Shown here in pieces: positions 11,471 through 24,200 of a stretch of DNA of 64,000 bases. The DNA is from Halichondria panicea (lineage: Eukaryota; Porifera; Demospongiae; Suberitida; Halichondriidae). A program made the translations under genes and the position numbers. The first letter of the stretch is position 1. The number at the start of each line of letters is the position of its first letter. A model generated the notes under the pieces. The model was not told the DNA's origin. It did not search any database and worked only from the letters and a program-made list of their open reading frames with translations. Location of the stretch: NCBI RefSeq assembly GCF_963675165.1, contig NC_087379.1, positions 248,001 to 312,000 of the forward strand, given 5' to 3'.

Positions 11471-13419
11471 CTACATTTGTTTATCACAAGAGTTAGATAG
11501 AGCTACAAAGTGCTTGAGTGTTCCGATTCTTGCTCCGGCCAGATGCAGGGAGTAACCAATCAGAAACAGGGCCATAGCGTACGAGGCCACTAGAAAATAG
11601 GTGGGGGGTAGGGACTGGTTGAGCAATGACTGCAGGGGAGGTAAGAATGTACACGTAAAATAACTGATTTTGAGTACATCAAAAATCGAAATCTAGACAT
11701 GTAGTAGAACCCTCAGCCACGCCCCCTAAATAATGGCCAAAAGCTAAGGTCTGGCTGGATTGCAGCCACGTGTACTTACCATAGGAAGACGACTACTGAA
11801 AAATGGCGACCTCGCTAGTCGCTATTCAACATTCCACTCACTTAACCTCTTAACAGGCGCCACATGCTGGATCAGCAGAAAATGATAGATTATGTATTTT
11901 GTGCACGAAGTAGTACAAACAATCTAGCTCTAGCTTCCCTCTGCAGTCTTATTAAAGCTTGCAAGACATAATTATAGAGAAGCATTTAGTGAAGTCCCTA
12001 GGTTAGCTAGAAGCAGTAACTTAGCTCATGAGCATACATGACTGATGTGGTGATGATCACTCTCAACTATAATTATAGGGACACCTCTCTGTAGCTGCCA
12101 AAACCTTGTCCCCTGTTATATACGGGTTCAACTGTAACTACATGTATATGCACTATTGAACAGAGATGAGCTCTAAAACCTACAAAATTCTTTTTTTGTT
12201 GCCGTGGGGAATTAATCCCACCACCCACCCACCCACTCACTAGTAGGGAGATGGCCATATGAGAGGCTATGACCAGAAGGACGTTGAAGTAGCCGTGCAG
12301 TGTGCCCTTAGTGAGGTTGGTGAGTCCATCGCGATGCAGCATCTCCCAGCCATCAAAGTAGACCACCCCCCAGCACACGTGGAGTATGATCATGATGTTA
12401 GCTCCAAATGCTGTGTAGAGGTACAATAAATTACATATAGGTCATTAGCTATTGTAAAAATAATAGGTTGTACATCAACGAAATTGTCGTCTAATATCAA
12501 GGCTGTAATACTAGTAGCTTGTCAACGTCAGTGTATAATTAGGTTTTCAAGCACTTATAACAACGTACCTGACGAGAGAACAAAGTACTGTGATCCCCTG
12601 TTGACCACACCCACAACCCCCGGCCCTCCACTGGACTGTAGGATATTGGCAAAGGCCACCACTCCGGAGATCAGTCCAAAGCCCATCCCACTCACTGCAA
12701 GGACAGATATAGAGTAAACTCCATGAATTTTGTTGCAAAAATTAAAGTCATATCACAGAAGGGACTATATCAATATAATTTTAGCTTTGAAAATTGGACG
12801 TTCCGAACATAAGTTATGGCAAAGTTAGCTCCGAAAAGAGACCTGGTTCTGAAAAATCACCCACTTGATAATTATAGTCCGCGCTTTTGTCCAGAAAATG
12901 GAATATTTCGCCACGCTATATTGTAGCACTAAACAGCTACCAAATGCATTTTTTATTTTCGGTTACAACACAGTTATGACGATCGAAGTTAGCTCCAAAA
13001 AGCTATTTATTTGGAACTCACCATAGGCTACTTTGTGCTTCCTCCGCTGAGACTTGTCCTCACTCAGAACCTCCAGTAACCGGTCCACCCTCCGAATAAG
13101 ACGGTAGAAGGCCCAGCGGAAGAACTCTTGTAGTAGTACAGAGAAGGGGAGAGTGAATGCTGGTGTATCATACAGAGGGGGCACTATAGACCAGATTATT
13201 GAGGAGAGCAGCAGAGACGTGAGCCAGAAGAAAGCACTGCATAGAGACAATACAGAGGGGTAGTTTGCTATTGCTATGTGTCTACGTACCTGGCTAGTGT
13301 GCTTACCTGGACATGACAATGATGATCTCATGAGCTTGTCTAGCAACGGTGACTAGGAACAGGGCAGCGACGGGACCGAAGGCTATAAAGCCATATCCAA
13401 AAGTGGCCAAAACAGTCAT
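11471..13419 (-). CDS. APH1: APH-1, gamma-secretase subunit
   Basis: Five exons: 13307-13419, 13022-13236, 12569-12694, 12241-12410 and 11471-11629; total 260 aa, close to human APH1A/B. The protein is a multipass scaffold of gamma-secretase, which cleaves Notch and APP within the membrane. Visible family marks: N-terminal GYGFIAFGPVAALFLVTVA, FFWLTSLLLSSIIW, SVLLQEFFRWAFY, the TM4 GxxxG series GMGFGLISG, and the two conserved membrane histidines in ILHVCWGVVYFD and VIASHMA. Phases join throughout and all splice sites are GT-AG. The gene is head to head with the RING/FN3 gene, start codons 232-326 bp apart, suggesting a shared promoter. Confidence 0.96.
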
Positions 13420-13651
13420 CTCCTCACTTGATGTGTTTTTTCTTTTCAATTTCTCTTTGCTCTGATAAATAGAGCAGCTATTAATGACATTCATTAGTTG
13501 TGCAGAAAGGGGGAGGGGCTGGCTGAGCAGCTGCTATCACTATGGCAAGCTAGTAATAAAAACAAACAGAATAATAGTCACAAGGTTGCTGAGACAGATC
13601 ATTCAGCAGAAACGAGCTGCAATAAAGAGAAGCTCTGAACAGTGAAACAGA
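13420..13651. promoter_or_regulatory. Short head-to-head promoter, APH-1 / RING-FN3
   Basis: About 230 bp separates the APH-1 start codon (minus strand) from the first plausible start of the RING/FN3 gene (plus strand). Both promoters must lie here. No TATA box or known motif was identified. Confidence 0.5.
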
Positions 13652-13745
13652 ATGGGAGTGACTGTATCAAGAGCAGCTGTAACTCCAGGTAAAATAAACT
13701 AGTTAGTGTATTGTACAAAGCTACTAACTCTCTCTCTCTCCCACC

Positions 13746-16383
13746 ATGTACACACTAGCTGTGGCAGCTCAGATCTCTGTGCAACCAGCTGGCAATGACT
13801 ATAAGCTGAACAGCAGTGGAGCCTCCTCCAGTGTGCATCACAATGACTCACTCGATCACAGCCTTCACTCACAACCTCACTCCCCAACAAGAACAAGCTC
13901 TGACGACACTCTTAAGAAGTCCACATCGCGACCCAACAGCAGATCAAGTCTCTCTAGTGGTTTGCGTACTAAGAGTGAAGTGAGAAAGACAGGCAGTGCA
14001 ATAAGAAGGTTTAACCACCATGGACTAGTGGGAATGAACTCTCGACCATTATCAACAGTCTCTAACAGACAGAGATCTGGTAAAGTTGGGAGGAGAAGAG
14101 ACACTCTCGGTAGCTCTGGACTGCCTCTTCAAAGAGACTTGGATTTAAACGCTTCATTTCACACGCAAAGAAGACCGAGCATTGTACAAGACTTTGAAAT
14201 CGACGATTCAGATGTTATAATTCTCAAAGGTGATAGAGATTTGGCTGCAACAAAACCTGCCTCTTTCTGTCAACTATGCGGTAATCAATTCACATATCTT
14301 GGAATACGAGTGCCGTTGCTATTGCTCTGTGGACATTCGTACTGTAGCAACTGTTTAGAAAAAGCTTGCGAGGCAAATCTCTACCCAGTAGCTGTGAAAT
14401 GTGGTATCTGTTCTGTTATCACTCCGCTTGATCAGCAAACTCCGAACAACTTACCTCACAACGAAGCAATTCTGGAATTGATTAGTTCCAAAGAATACAT
14501 GAAATTATCGAGTCAAAGAAATAACGATAAATGTGCCGAGTGTGAACACAGGGTTGCAGCTATGTACTGCAGCGAATGTAACGCCTCGTATTGCGACTAC
14601 TGCGGCAAAAAAGCTCATGAAGGGTCCAAGGTTCGGTCTCGCCACAAGCCAGTTCCGATCAATCTCAAGCCAAAGCAGCAACCCACGTGCAAGAAACACC
14701 CGGGTCAAAGTTGCGTATTGTATTGCGAGACTGAGAAACAACCCATGTGCGTGTTGTGCAAGTTTTACAACCAGCATCGATTCCACAAGTTCGATCTGAT
14801 GAGTAAAGTGGCAACCAAGTACTGCTCCTCTGTTTCTGATAACCTCACCAAGTTAGAGAGGATAGAAAAAGATTTAGACTCTGCCGCTAAAGCAATGTTC
14901 AGTCTGGTTGAAGAGATCAACAGCAATGCTAGGAAAGCACAGGAGAGACTGGAACGACATTTCAATGGTGAGAATTGTTTTACTGATTAATAGGAATCAC
15001 TATAATTATTTGCAGATATGAGAAAAAATTACGTAATGGCCCTGGAGAGAAGAGAGGCTGTTCTCCTCACTCTATTGGACAAGCAGGTGGAGGCCAAACA
15101 AGAAATGTTAGCAGAGATGAGGTTTGAAGTGGCTGCTGCAAGATCAAGAGTCTTAGCAGCCAAAGAAGAAGGTACACACATACAGCCATGCATAACTTTT
15201 TTTTACTGTTTGGTTAACTCTATTTTACATCCATGCAGGCACTGTTCTGCTTCGACTGAACCCACTAACTGCTCTACTCTCTCGCAAACACATGGACCTC
15301 AATTTCGAGCGCTCCCTCAACGAGACGTCCCATGCACCCCACTGTACGATGCAGCCGGAGGTCCCTCTCTCCTTGCTCCCCGACATCACAGACTCTCTAG
15401 TGGACACACTCCATCAGCACGGTGCTGTCCTGCAGCTCCCTCCCATGCCATGCATACAGACAGCACAAGTGAAAGCAAAGGCCATCTCTCTCGTGTGGAA
15501 TGTCGATGATGACATCACTGATGTGTCATCTGATAGGACGCTAACATATTCTCTACATTGCTATGCCGACATACCGTTCAGAACTAAAGTGAAATTGAAT
15601 TTTAAGAAGCAGTATAATCGGAAAATGGTCACTCCAGAGAGTGGATTTGAGGACATGAGTGAACTGAGTAGCGAATCCAAGAACACCTTCCCCTCCGTGC
15701 CCCCCTCGTTGCTAGGTAGCAGAAACATATCACTGATACGGTTACAAGGCAAAGCATCGGAATCACAAGACCAAACAACAGACAATCTCGTCCTTAAACC
15801 AACCCCAAGAAATATCACTACTTTGCTCCCGGAGCCAATACGTCTACCGAAAGTAGCTGACGATATCAAACGCCCACAAGTATTATCAAAGTCCTCAGGC
15901 ATTAAGAGGCGGCCCACCACTACCAACCAAGAGCATCCTGGTGCTGTACTGAACCTCCCACCCCTTGTGATGAACAAACCGACCACCGCCCCCTCTGATA
16001 ACGAGCTAATGAGCATCACCACAAGCGGAGTGTTTGCAGACTCAGAGGACACGAGTGGCAGTAGAGACAGCAGCATTGTGGGCCGAATGAGCACAGTGGG
16101 AGAGAGCGAAGAAGTCGAAATGCCCAAGATGAGTAGAACTGATAGCAGCTCTTCTTTCTCTGATCTTGAAACGAGTGAAGACCTCGGTACATCACAAGAG
16201 GAGTATGTTAATGTGGGACGCTATTGTCATGGATACGCATTCGAGGAGATCTATAATGGGGAGAAAGCTAACTTTCATTATTCTGGACTAGTGTCTGGAG
16301 CGACGTACTACTTCAGAGTGAGATGTCATAATGCAGCCGGCTGGGGGCCATGGAGCGATACAGTCAAGTGTATGACTACTTGA
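13746..16383 (+). CDS. RING / B-box / coiled-coil / FN3 protein (TRIM-like)
   Basis: Three exons, 13746-14967, 15016-15171 and 15239-16383, give 840 aa. After a Ser-rich disordered N-terminus come a RING (CQLCGNQF from about residue 175, LLLCGHSYCSNC, KCGIC), a B-box region (CAECEHRVAAMYC, then CKKHPGQSCVLYC, QHRFHKFD), a coiled coil across the exon 1/2 junction, and a fibronectin type III fold in exon 3. The FN3 begins around AISLVWNVDD, is interrupted by about 180 residues rich in Ser/Thr/Pro, and resumes with LVSGATYYFRVRCHNAAGWG. The layout resembles class I TRIM proteins, which bind microtubules, but orthology is not assigned. An alternative first exon is likely: ATG at 13652 (MGVTVSRAAVTP), donor GTAAAA, joining in phase at an acceptor just before CTCAGATCTC. 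Confidence 0.88.
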
Positions 16384-16536
16384 TGTTGATTGCTTAATTT
16401 ATAAATTTATATTCATACAATGAATGAATACTGTCAATAATACTTACGATCAACAATTTAATTTTTTATACACAATAACAATAATTATTAGCATGATTGG
16501 TAAACAATGAATTAATGAATCAACATTCGCAATCAA

Positions 16537-18918
16537 TTATTGACAGCATGACTGGTCAATGTACAGAGTCAATTGTTCTTTCTTTGCTCTTTGTATCAGC
16601 TTCAATACTGGTAGCTGCTCTCCACTATTGTCCAGTGAAGAGTCAAAGCTTCTCTTTACTGTTTGTACAATGTCTCTCTTGTTCTCTCCAATGAAAACCA
16701 GACCAATGTGTCTGGCTTCTAGTATACAGTTCAGTGTCAGAGTCATGCGCTTATTCATAAAAATTCCATCCCATTCCACAACTTCCACGAGTTTATCGCC
16801 CTTTGGCACATTCTGGTAAAAAGGGAATATTGATGCAATATGTCCGTCACTGCCAACGCCTAGCAACACATAATCCAGCTGACCCTCGGGAAGAAAATCG
16901 ATCAATTGCTTTTGATAGAAATCGGCTCCATAATCTCCGTGTATGCACAATCCTTGCTGTAGATGAACTGGCATGGGGTGAAGGTTCAGGTACGGAATGG
17001 GGACAGTTGAGAGGAGGTGGTCTGCTAGCTGTCGGAAATTTGAATGTTGGTTTGTTGGGTAAACACATCGTTCGTCTGTTTGCCATATATGGGTACGACC
17101 CCATGGAAACGAATGCTGATAGTCCAGTGATAGAGAACCCAGTAATAATACAGGGCTGGTCCCACCAGGGAGGGCAAGGTGGAAGGATCCATGAGTATCA
17201 ATTGAGACCACAGCAACACTCAGTAAATCTTCAGCAAGTATATTAGACAGTTCATACTTATTCGCTAGTACAATCTTGTGCTTAATCTGTTCACTCTCAG
17301 CAAAAGTGGAGTTAGCAGAAAATAAAGTTACATGATCTTGAAACGGGTTTTCCAACTTCTGAGTATGTGGTGGGGTACGTCTAATTCCATGAAAACTGAG
17401 CTCCTCCAAGGTCGGGAGATCATCTGCCGAGTACAGTAAGGGGTGTGGTTGTATTAGATCAATCTCTTCAAGTAAAGGAGTCCAGATCCTCCATGATTCT
17501 AGCAAACACTCCGAGTCTACAAAATATTCTTTTTCTCCGTTGAGTACAGCTCCAATCAGTGATATATAAGAGTTGCTCGTAATGTCCGCCTTCGGTTCAA
17601 AATGAGTAAATAAACAGTTGCTTTCAGGATCATTGTATAGTGTCTTTATCCAGTCGATGCTTGTGGTGGACATTTTTAGTTCAAGACTTGAAAAGTGTTC
17701 TGAGATTAGAATACCAGGTTTCGATCCATCTTGCTGAATGAGGAAGTGTATTTCGGGCGGACAACCCAATCGCCCAGTCCAACCTGTCACAACACCTTGC
17801 TTGAAAATAACTCGTGCGAATGCTCTTCTTCTACTCAACTGTTTCCCGGACGTTAACACGAAAGGTACGCCACTCCATTTAGGGTTTCTTGAGTACAGTG
17901 CCACTGATGCATATGTGGGTGTGTTGCTATGGTTGTGTAGCCCGTCCTCCTGCAAGTGTTTCTGATAGTCAGTATATTGTCCGAGGACGGTATGGTGTAG
18001 ACGAGGGGAGAAGAGGTCAGACAAAACTTTGAACTTTTCCGTTTGGTGGTCCGAAATCGGATTCATTAACAAAATAGTCAATATCTCAGTTAAATGGTTT
18101 TGATGAATATCCCTGATTACACCGTTAGCGTTATAGAAACTTCCTCTCCCACTAACATCCAGTGTTTCCTCCATAGCTACCTCCATCAACTGTACTCCAT
18201 TACTGTTCCATAGTGGCTTCAACACATCACTGTTCACTGCCAGGAAGTTGGATATTAGCTGAACTCCAAACTTCCCCAAATAGTGGTCAATTCGATACAC
18301 CTGCATTTCCTCAAGCTGCTCAGATATTGCCTCATTGAGTGCCAGTGCTGATGAGAGGTTATGGCCAAACGGTTTCTCCAGGATAACTCGTAACCATGTC
18401 AACCCGCTCGGCTTGAGGTGCTCGCTGATGTGATCCACAGTTGCAACATATGCTGATGGCGGTATCGACAGATACACTAGTCTACCAAGTTCCATAATGT
18501 TCAATACTTCATATCTATCTCTAATTATCTGAGAAAGTTGTTCAAAGTCCAACGATGTCTTCACTTTAACGAAATTAATTGATTCTTTGAAGTTCGCTAA
18601 TAGTTTTAAACATTGAGAATCACTTTGTTTGCATTTCACGTTCACCAGTGACTTATCCAAAGCTGTCTCTCTATCAGCCACCTCTGACCTAGATGCTCCA
18701 AATATCACCAGTCTTTGCTCTTGACAGTCTTGAAGGTGGTGTGTGTAGAGCTGGAGGGAGTTATCGAAAAGAGCCGGCCAAATGTATCTTTTTGCAAGGT
18801 CACCAGTGGATCCAAGAAGAACTATAGTGTATCCACATCCTTTAGCATCACTAGTGACAGTAACTCCACTGCGTACAATGCTCAGAACCAGCAGGAGAGT
18901 AAGTGTAGGTACGCCCAT
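16537..18918 (-). CDS. H6PD: Hexose-6-phosphate dehydrogenase / 6-phosphogluconolactonase (ER)
   Basis: A single 793-aa open frame, matching the length of human H6PD (791). ATG at 18918 starts a signal peptide (TLTLLLVLSIVRS). The N-terminal half is a glucose-6-phosphate dehydrogenase: nucleotide loop GSTGDLAKRY, catalytic YRIDHYLGK. The C-terminal half is a 6-phosphogluconolactonase: LALPGGTSP, TDERCVYP, GVGSDGHIASIFP. The fused enzyme makes NADPH in the ER lumen. No C-terminal KDEL is present (ends QSCCQ); vertebrate H6PD also lacks one. The coding region has no intron although all neighbours are intron-rich; an acceptor-like CCCAACACTGCAG lies in the leader. Tail to tail with the RING/FN3 gene (153 bp apart). 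Confidence 0.96.
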   Translation of the reverse strand: MGVPTLTLLLVLSIVRSGVTVTSDAKGCGYTIVLLGSTGDLAKRYIWPALFDNSLQLYTHHLQDCQEQRLVIFGASRSEVADRETALDKSLVNVKCKQSDSQCLKLLANFKESINFVKVKTSLDFEQLSQIIRDRYEVLNIMELGRLVYLSIPPSAYVATVDHISEHLKPSGLTWLRVILEKPFGHNLSSALALNEAISEQLEEMQVYRIDHYLGKFGVQLISNFLAVNSDVLKPLWNSNGVQLMEVAMEETLDVSGRGSFYNANGVIRDIHQNHLTEILTILLMNPISDHQTEKFKVLSDLFSPRLHHTVLGQYTDYQKHLQEDGLHNHSNTPTYASVALYSRNPKWSGVPFVLTSGKQLSRRRAFARVIFKQGVVTGWTGRLGCPPEIHFLIQQDGSKPGILISEHFSSLELKMSTTSIDWIKTLYNDPESNCLFTHFEPKADITSNSYISLIGAVLNGEKEYFVDSECLLESWRIWTPLLEEIDLIQPHPLLYSADDLPTLEELSFHGIRRTPPHTQKLENPFQDHVTLFSANSTFAESEQIKHKIVLANKYELSNILAEDLLSVAVVSIDTHGSFHLALPGGTSPVLLLGSLSLDYQHSFPWGRTHIWQTDERCVYPTNQHSNFRQLADHLLSTVPIPYLNLHPMPVHLQQGLCIHGDYGADFYQKQLIDFLPEGQLDYVLLGVGSDGHIASIFPFYQNVPKGDKLVEVVEWDGIFMNKRMTLTLNCILEARHIGLVFIGENKRDIVQTVKRSFDSSLDNSGEQLPVLKLIQRAKKEQLTLYIDQSCCQ

Positions 18919-19092
18919 CTTTCCCCTTGGTCTGCAGTGTTGGGTAAAGGTCGTCACTAGAACACATACATACGAAATACGGGGAAAGGCATTCTTTAGA
19001 AAAAGCTATTTTCAAACTAATGATATTCATTGCTCATCATACAGTACAGCCTCTCTGAGCCCCTCCCCCTTTATTGCAGAAGACATGAGAAG
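18919..19092. promoter_or_regulatory. Very short head-to-head promoter, H6PD / sarcoglycan
   Basis: Only 174 bp separate the two start codons, including an apparent splice acceptor (CTTTATTGCAG, ending 19079) in the sarcoglycan leader. If that acceptor is used, the sarcoglycan first exon must lie within or beyond the H6PD 5' end. Transcription start sites are not visible. Confidence 0.4.
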
Positions 19093-21132
19093 ATGAGTGT
19101 TGTGCAGTTGCTTTGTAGCTTGCTGACAGCCTCTCTGCTGGTACCCGTGGTAACCTGTCAGTGTGAAGACAGTCAATGGAGGGTGGGGCTATTCTCCAGT
19201 TGTCAAGTAGACACAAATAACTTCTTCACTGGTAAATCTATTTTTAACTATTTGTGTCTCCTAGCTCTATTCTCTATTTTCATAATTATGCTGGATTGTA
19301 TATTTGCAGATTCTCCAGTGTTGATATCGGCCCAACAGAGTGGTTTGGCAGGTCTCCCTGACTGGCTCAGGGTTGGTCAGTTCAACTCCAGCTTTGGCCC
19401 AGCCTATATATACGGCACCCCCACAGAGCCTGAGGGGGCAGTACCACTGGAGGTCAGAGGACTCAACGAGATCACTTTTGAATCGAGGACACGAGAAATA
19501 ACTATAACAATTTCACCAGCTGATGGTGAGTGGCACTGGTAGTAGATGCCTCAACATAAAATTAATTATTAAAACATTATTTTTGATTTTGTGTGTTTAA
19601 ATTAAAAAGCCAATTTCATAAATATCACATACTTTTCATGGAAATGAGAAGATATGTTTTTACATTCAAAATGTGCATGTGGATTGAGTGCCATTTTTAT
19701 AGAATTTTCATGTAAACTTGTTTTTACTGCAGGTGCCATTATTCTAGAGCATGAACTCTACATCACCAACTTTGATGTACTGGAATTCCTCCAGTCAGAG
19801 GTGCAGACAGTGTTTCAGTCTGCCTTGTCAGCAGCGTACCCAGTAGCCACACCCTCCATTGTGAGAGTAGACCACCCCTCCTCCAGGGGTATCCCCGCCC
19901 CACTACCCCCCACCAAGCACGGGTGAGTGGGTGGAATATGTAATGTCCTAGTCTGGTTGTCTGTCTGGCTATAACAAGTAGGGAACTATGAGAGAGCAAG
20001 TTCTTACAGATATCTGTTTCAAAATTCATTGTTATTATCAGGCCATTGCTCAGGTTACTTTTTAAGATATTCATTTCCCCTTTGCTTGTATTACAGGGTC
20101 ATAGTTGTGGTCAGCCCTGGATTAGCCGTGCAACTGACCACACCCTCCTGTTCTAGCAGCTTCGTGCAGTCATTCACTCACAGTGGGTTCCAAGTGGAGG
20201 CGTGTACACTGACGGTAAGCCTCGTATATATACAGCTGCTGCGGTATCAAGTCAGTACGTATATACTTGTTTATGAGCTCTTACAAGTGTTGATTTTGGT
20301 TGAGGCCGATGAATGAATTCAAGTCTGCCTTGGGCCATAGTTGTATAATTTTTATGTATCAGCAAATATATTTTGGATAGCTAACATTTATGTCCATCTC
20401 ATCCCATGCATGCAGGAGTCTATTGTTGCTACAGTGTCTCCGCCCACTCCTGGGGTAGCAGGCAGAGACACGCCCACCAGCAGTGGGAGCAGGATCTCGT
20501 TGCTTGTCATCCTGATAGTGGGTGCCATTATCCTGTTGATGGTCGTGTCTGGACTGGCTGTGGTGTTCTTTGGCAGAAGAAAAGAAGGGTAAGTATAAGT
20601 TGGTATCATTTATTTTATGTCTGTAAATTTTTGCTTAATAATATCTTACGATTATTTTACTTCTCTCTCAGAGTGACTGTTTCTGGTAAAAAGAAATTGC
20701 GTCAATCGACCATGCACAGTGTTGCCAAGGAGACTAGTTTGGGGCCAGTTGTTGCTCAGAGCCACTTGAGGGACATGGCTAGACCTCCCACTGTGAGACC
20801 CCCCACAGCTGTTGAACCAGGCAATGCAGGGGGTCAGGGCAATGCAGGGGGGAGACAACAGTCAGTGAGTGGAGAGGCTTTGCTGGAGTTTCAGGACCTC
20901 ACGGATTATAACAAGTGAGAAATTATTTGTGTGATAGCGTCAACACAGGCTGTCATTTAGAAGATTCCATTGCACATAATTATGCATTTTGCACGAGTAC
21001 CTATAATTATGCTTTGCGTTTGATCCAATGTTCCCCCCTCCCCCTCACAGTCGTGCAAACAGCCCCCGGCCCCTCCCCCCTTATGTCTACCCCAACATCA
21101 GCTATATCCCCTTCACCAGACAAACAATGTAG
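19093..21132 (+). CDS. SGCE: Alpha/epsilon-sarcoglycan
   Basis: Seven exons: 19093-19231, 19310-19525, 19733-19922, 20097-20214, 20416-20588, 20672-20914 and 21051-21132; 386 aa. Signal peptide (LLCSLLTASLLVPVVTCQC), then ectodomain LPDWLRVGQF, AYIYGTPTEPEG, EITFESRTREI and HELYITNFDVLEFLQSEV, which follow epsilon-sarcoglycan ([36 protein letters not shown]). One transmembrane segment (LLVILIVGAIILLMVVSGLA) and a cytoplasmic tail with SHLRDMARP, as in the vertebrate STKELRDMSK region, then PLPPYVYP near the end. It belongs to the dystrophin-associated complex at the plasma membrane. It is shorter than vertebrate SGCE (about 440), mainly at the N-terminus. A small upstream frame ATGAGAAGATGA overlaps the start. 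Confidence 0.9.
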
Positions 21133-21298
21133 CCAGTCAATTAAGTTTTTTTATCGAACAATTTTTTTTATGGCAGTTTTTGTGTGATACATACAAATGT
21201 AGATATGTAACTTTTCACTGCATTGAAATTACATTGTTATGGCTTCTTTGCTCCAATTGAGCAACCAGCAGCTTACATAATAGTAATATCAAACAAGC

Positions 21299-24200
21299 AT
21301 GGCAAGCAAGAGGAACCATCAGCCAAATCCTTGCAAAGTCTTTGTTGGGAACATAAGCTACAGGGTAGGCCAAAACAATACACACACACACACACACACC
21401 GCTAGAGATTGTACACGCCCACACACACACACAACGCTTTTCTTTGCAGCGCATGTACAGTGCAGTGTAGATAGAAAACTTTGCTCTGCTGCAGGTAACA
21501 TTCCAAGAACTTTCAGAATTCTTTTCTCAGTTTGGGCCAGTAGAATATTCCCAAATTGTGAAGGATCATAAGAAGCTTTGGTCTAGAGGGTAAGTTTATA
21601 GTGTGCAATCGATTTGCTCCTGTGTGGCGAAATGAATGTAAATCGTACAAACCTTGTATGGTTTCAAGTTGTTTCAGCTTTTGATATTTTTGCAGAATTG
21701 GGTTTGTGACGTTCAAGAATGCTGAGTCAGCACAACTTGCCCTAGGAGCTTCGGATGATGTACTGTGTCTGGATGAACGGTAATCACGTCTTTCTTTATA
21801 TGTTGAGAAATTCATTTTTTCGCGTTTTTCACAGTATTTTGCGAGTATCTACACCAAAGAAACCCAAGAGACGACTTGTGGTGGATGAAGTGGAGGATGT
21901 GAAGACAAGTGGGGAGGACAGTGGAGTGTCCGTAGAGGGGGGCTGCTCTGTGGGGGGTGGCTCTGCTGCAGGGGGTAGCTCCAGGGAGCCAGGACAAGAC
22001 AACAAGTGAGCTCCCAACCCCATACATCCACACACATGTGCGGTATAATAGCTCTATAATTATAGCGATACTATGTCTTGAACCCCTCCTCACTACTTAC
22101 ACACCCCACCCCCTCATCATCACACCACACACACGCCCCCTCCCCACACTCCACATGCCCCCTCCCCACTTGCAGGAGTGTTGTGCTCAACAGTGACACT
22201 CTGATACACATCTTCTCATATCTCAGTCTCAAGGACAGGATTGTTGTAGAGAGAGGTGTGTCATACCCCCCACACGCATGCCCCCCTTACTACTGACCCC
22301 CCACACGCACACCCCCTGCAGTGTGCAAGAGCTGGTTGATGGCTGCTCGTCTATTGTGGAAGACAGTTAAATCGCTCCATTTTAGAGGAATCTTCAAAGC
22401 ATTCACGGGAAAATATGAAAGTAGGTCAATAATAATAATAATGTATGACTGACTTTTCCCTGTGTGTGTGTGTAGGTCTCTCTGATGACATTCTGCACTC
22501 TGTACTCAAGCGTGGTTGCCATGGGTTACAAGAGTTGAGCTTGTCCGCATCACCACGAAAACTCTCGGACTTTGCACTCGATGTGATTGGTGAGTTTATT
22601 ACGTAGCATCTTTTTTAATGCATTCTCTGATTAATTTGCATGCATATATAGTTCTGCCGTCTGCAATAGGTTGCTCAATGACCCCACACACACACACACA
22701 CCACCCACACCACACAGGGATGTACTGTCCCAAGCTGGAGGTGTTGGATATATCGGGGGTTTCCCTAACCACAACCTCGTTCAACCTGCTGACTCAGCGA
22801 TGCAATGGACTCACGGTACGTGTGTGTGTGTGGGGTGTGTATGGGGGGGATCGAGGGGGAGTGTGTGTGTGGGGGTGGGGAGTGTGTGTGTGTGTGTGTA
22901 TGACTCTCTTATCTTGCAGTGGTTGAAGTTGGCTGGTTGCCATCAAGTTGGAGAGAAAGGGTTTGTGTTGATTATATGACTGTTATGTGATTATCCATCA
23001 GGTCATGTGATTATCCATCGGGTCATGTGACTGTGTACAGGTTATGGTGGGCGCTGCATAATTGTCAGTCACTGGAGAGCCTCGACATCACTGGGAATAG
23101 ACGAATCACAGGGCAAGTGAGTATCCGTGGTAACCACTGAGTGTGCCATAGTTGGGACATTCATTCATTGTGGAGAAGAGCCTAATAAGAGCATGTCAGA
23201 GAAGATCCATAATTGTAGGCAATGAGAGAAGAGTAGGATGATTATTGCTTACTTCATGCCTCGCTATCTTTTTGAATTAAGATTTGTCTCTGCATGTGGT
23301 TGTGTGCATGCATGATTGTGCGGTTGTTTTGAGCAGAAGAATTGCTGACGGCACTGTTTCATGAGAGCAGCAGCCATGCGTGCGTGTGTCAGGGCGTACC
23401 GTGTGTGTGTGTGCATCCAGCTGTAAACAGTTGCACAAAGTGATCTATGTACATTGTACTTGTGCTACTCAACTAATACTAGTTCAGAGCTTTCTCGTGT
23501 GCAGTGTTTCTATCTCGCTGGGTTTCCATCCTCGACTGAAGGTCATACGGAGGTCAAAGGTCTACCATCCACAACGAAGATCAAAGATCTAACCACCACG
23601 CCAAAGATCAAAGGACACCTGAAGAGGCTGATACTCGAGGCCTGCAGTTCCGTCAAAGATGAAGGGATATGTCTGCTGAGTCAGCACAATGTCCCCGTCC
23701 TAGAGGTAGTCAACATCAACCAATGCCAGCTGCTCACTGGAGTGGCCATCAGGAGCTTGGCATCTGTAAGACTGTTAATAATGAATTATCGTATGTCCCA
23801 ATTAGGAAATAATAATGTTTAATAATCATAATAATTATTCTAATAGCACGAGTGTTGCATGTTGTTGGGTTCCCTCGTGTCGTGCATGACTGACCTTCCG
23901 TCTCCCGCCCCCACACTCTCCCTGTAAGGAACACACCCACTCATACCCTCTCTGTGTAACCGTGTTAGGTCATTTGCGGGGGTGGGGGTGTTGGCCCGGG
24001 CTCAGTGACAACTAATTTGGCTACACAAGTGGCTTATGAATGATCATCCAGCTACAATTACCAGTACCTAGCAACTGCTGCAGGTATTTTGTCATTCCTA
24101 TATATGACTTAATACACACGATACTGATACTGCCATGTGTACGCGTATCCTTAGAAACTATCTCTGTGATCACTTGTTGTGTGTGTGTGGGTGGGTGTAG

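Noticed and set aside
16537-18957. H6PD start at 18957
   Set aside because: That codon is GTG; the first ATG at 18918 is followed directly by a good signal peptide and gives the family length.
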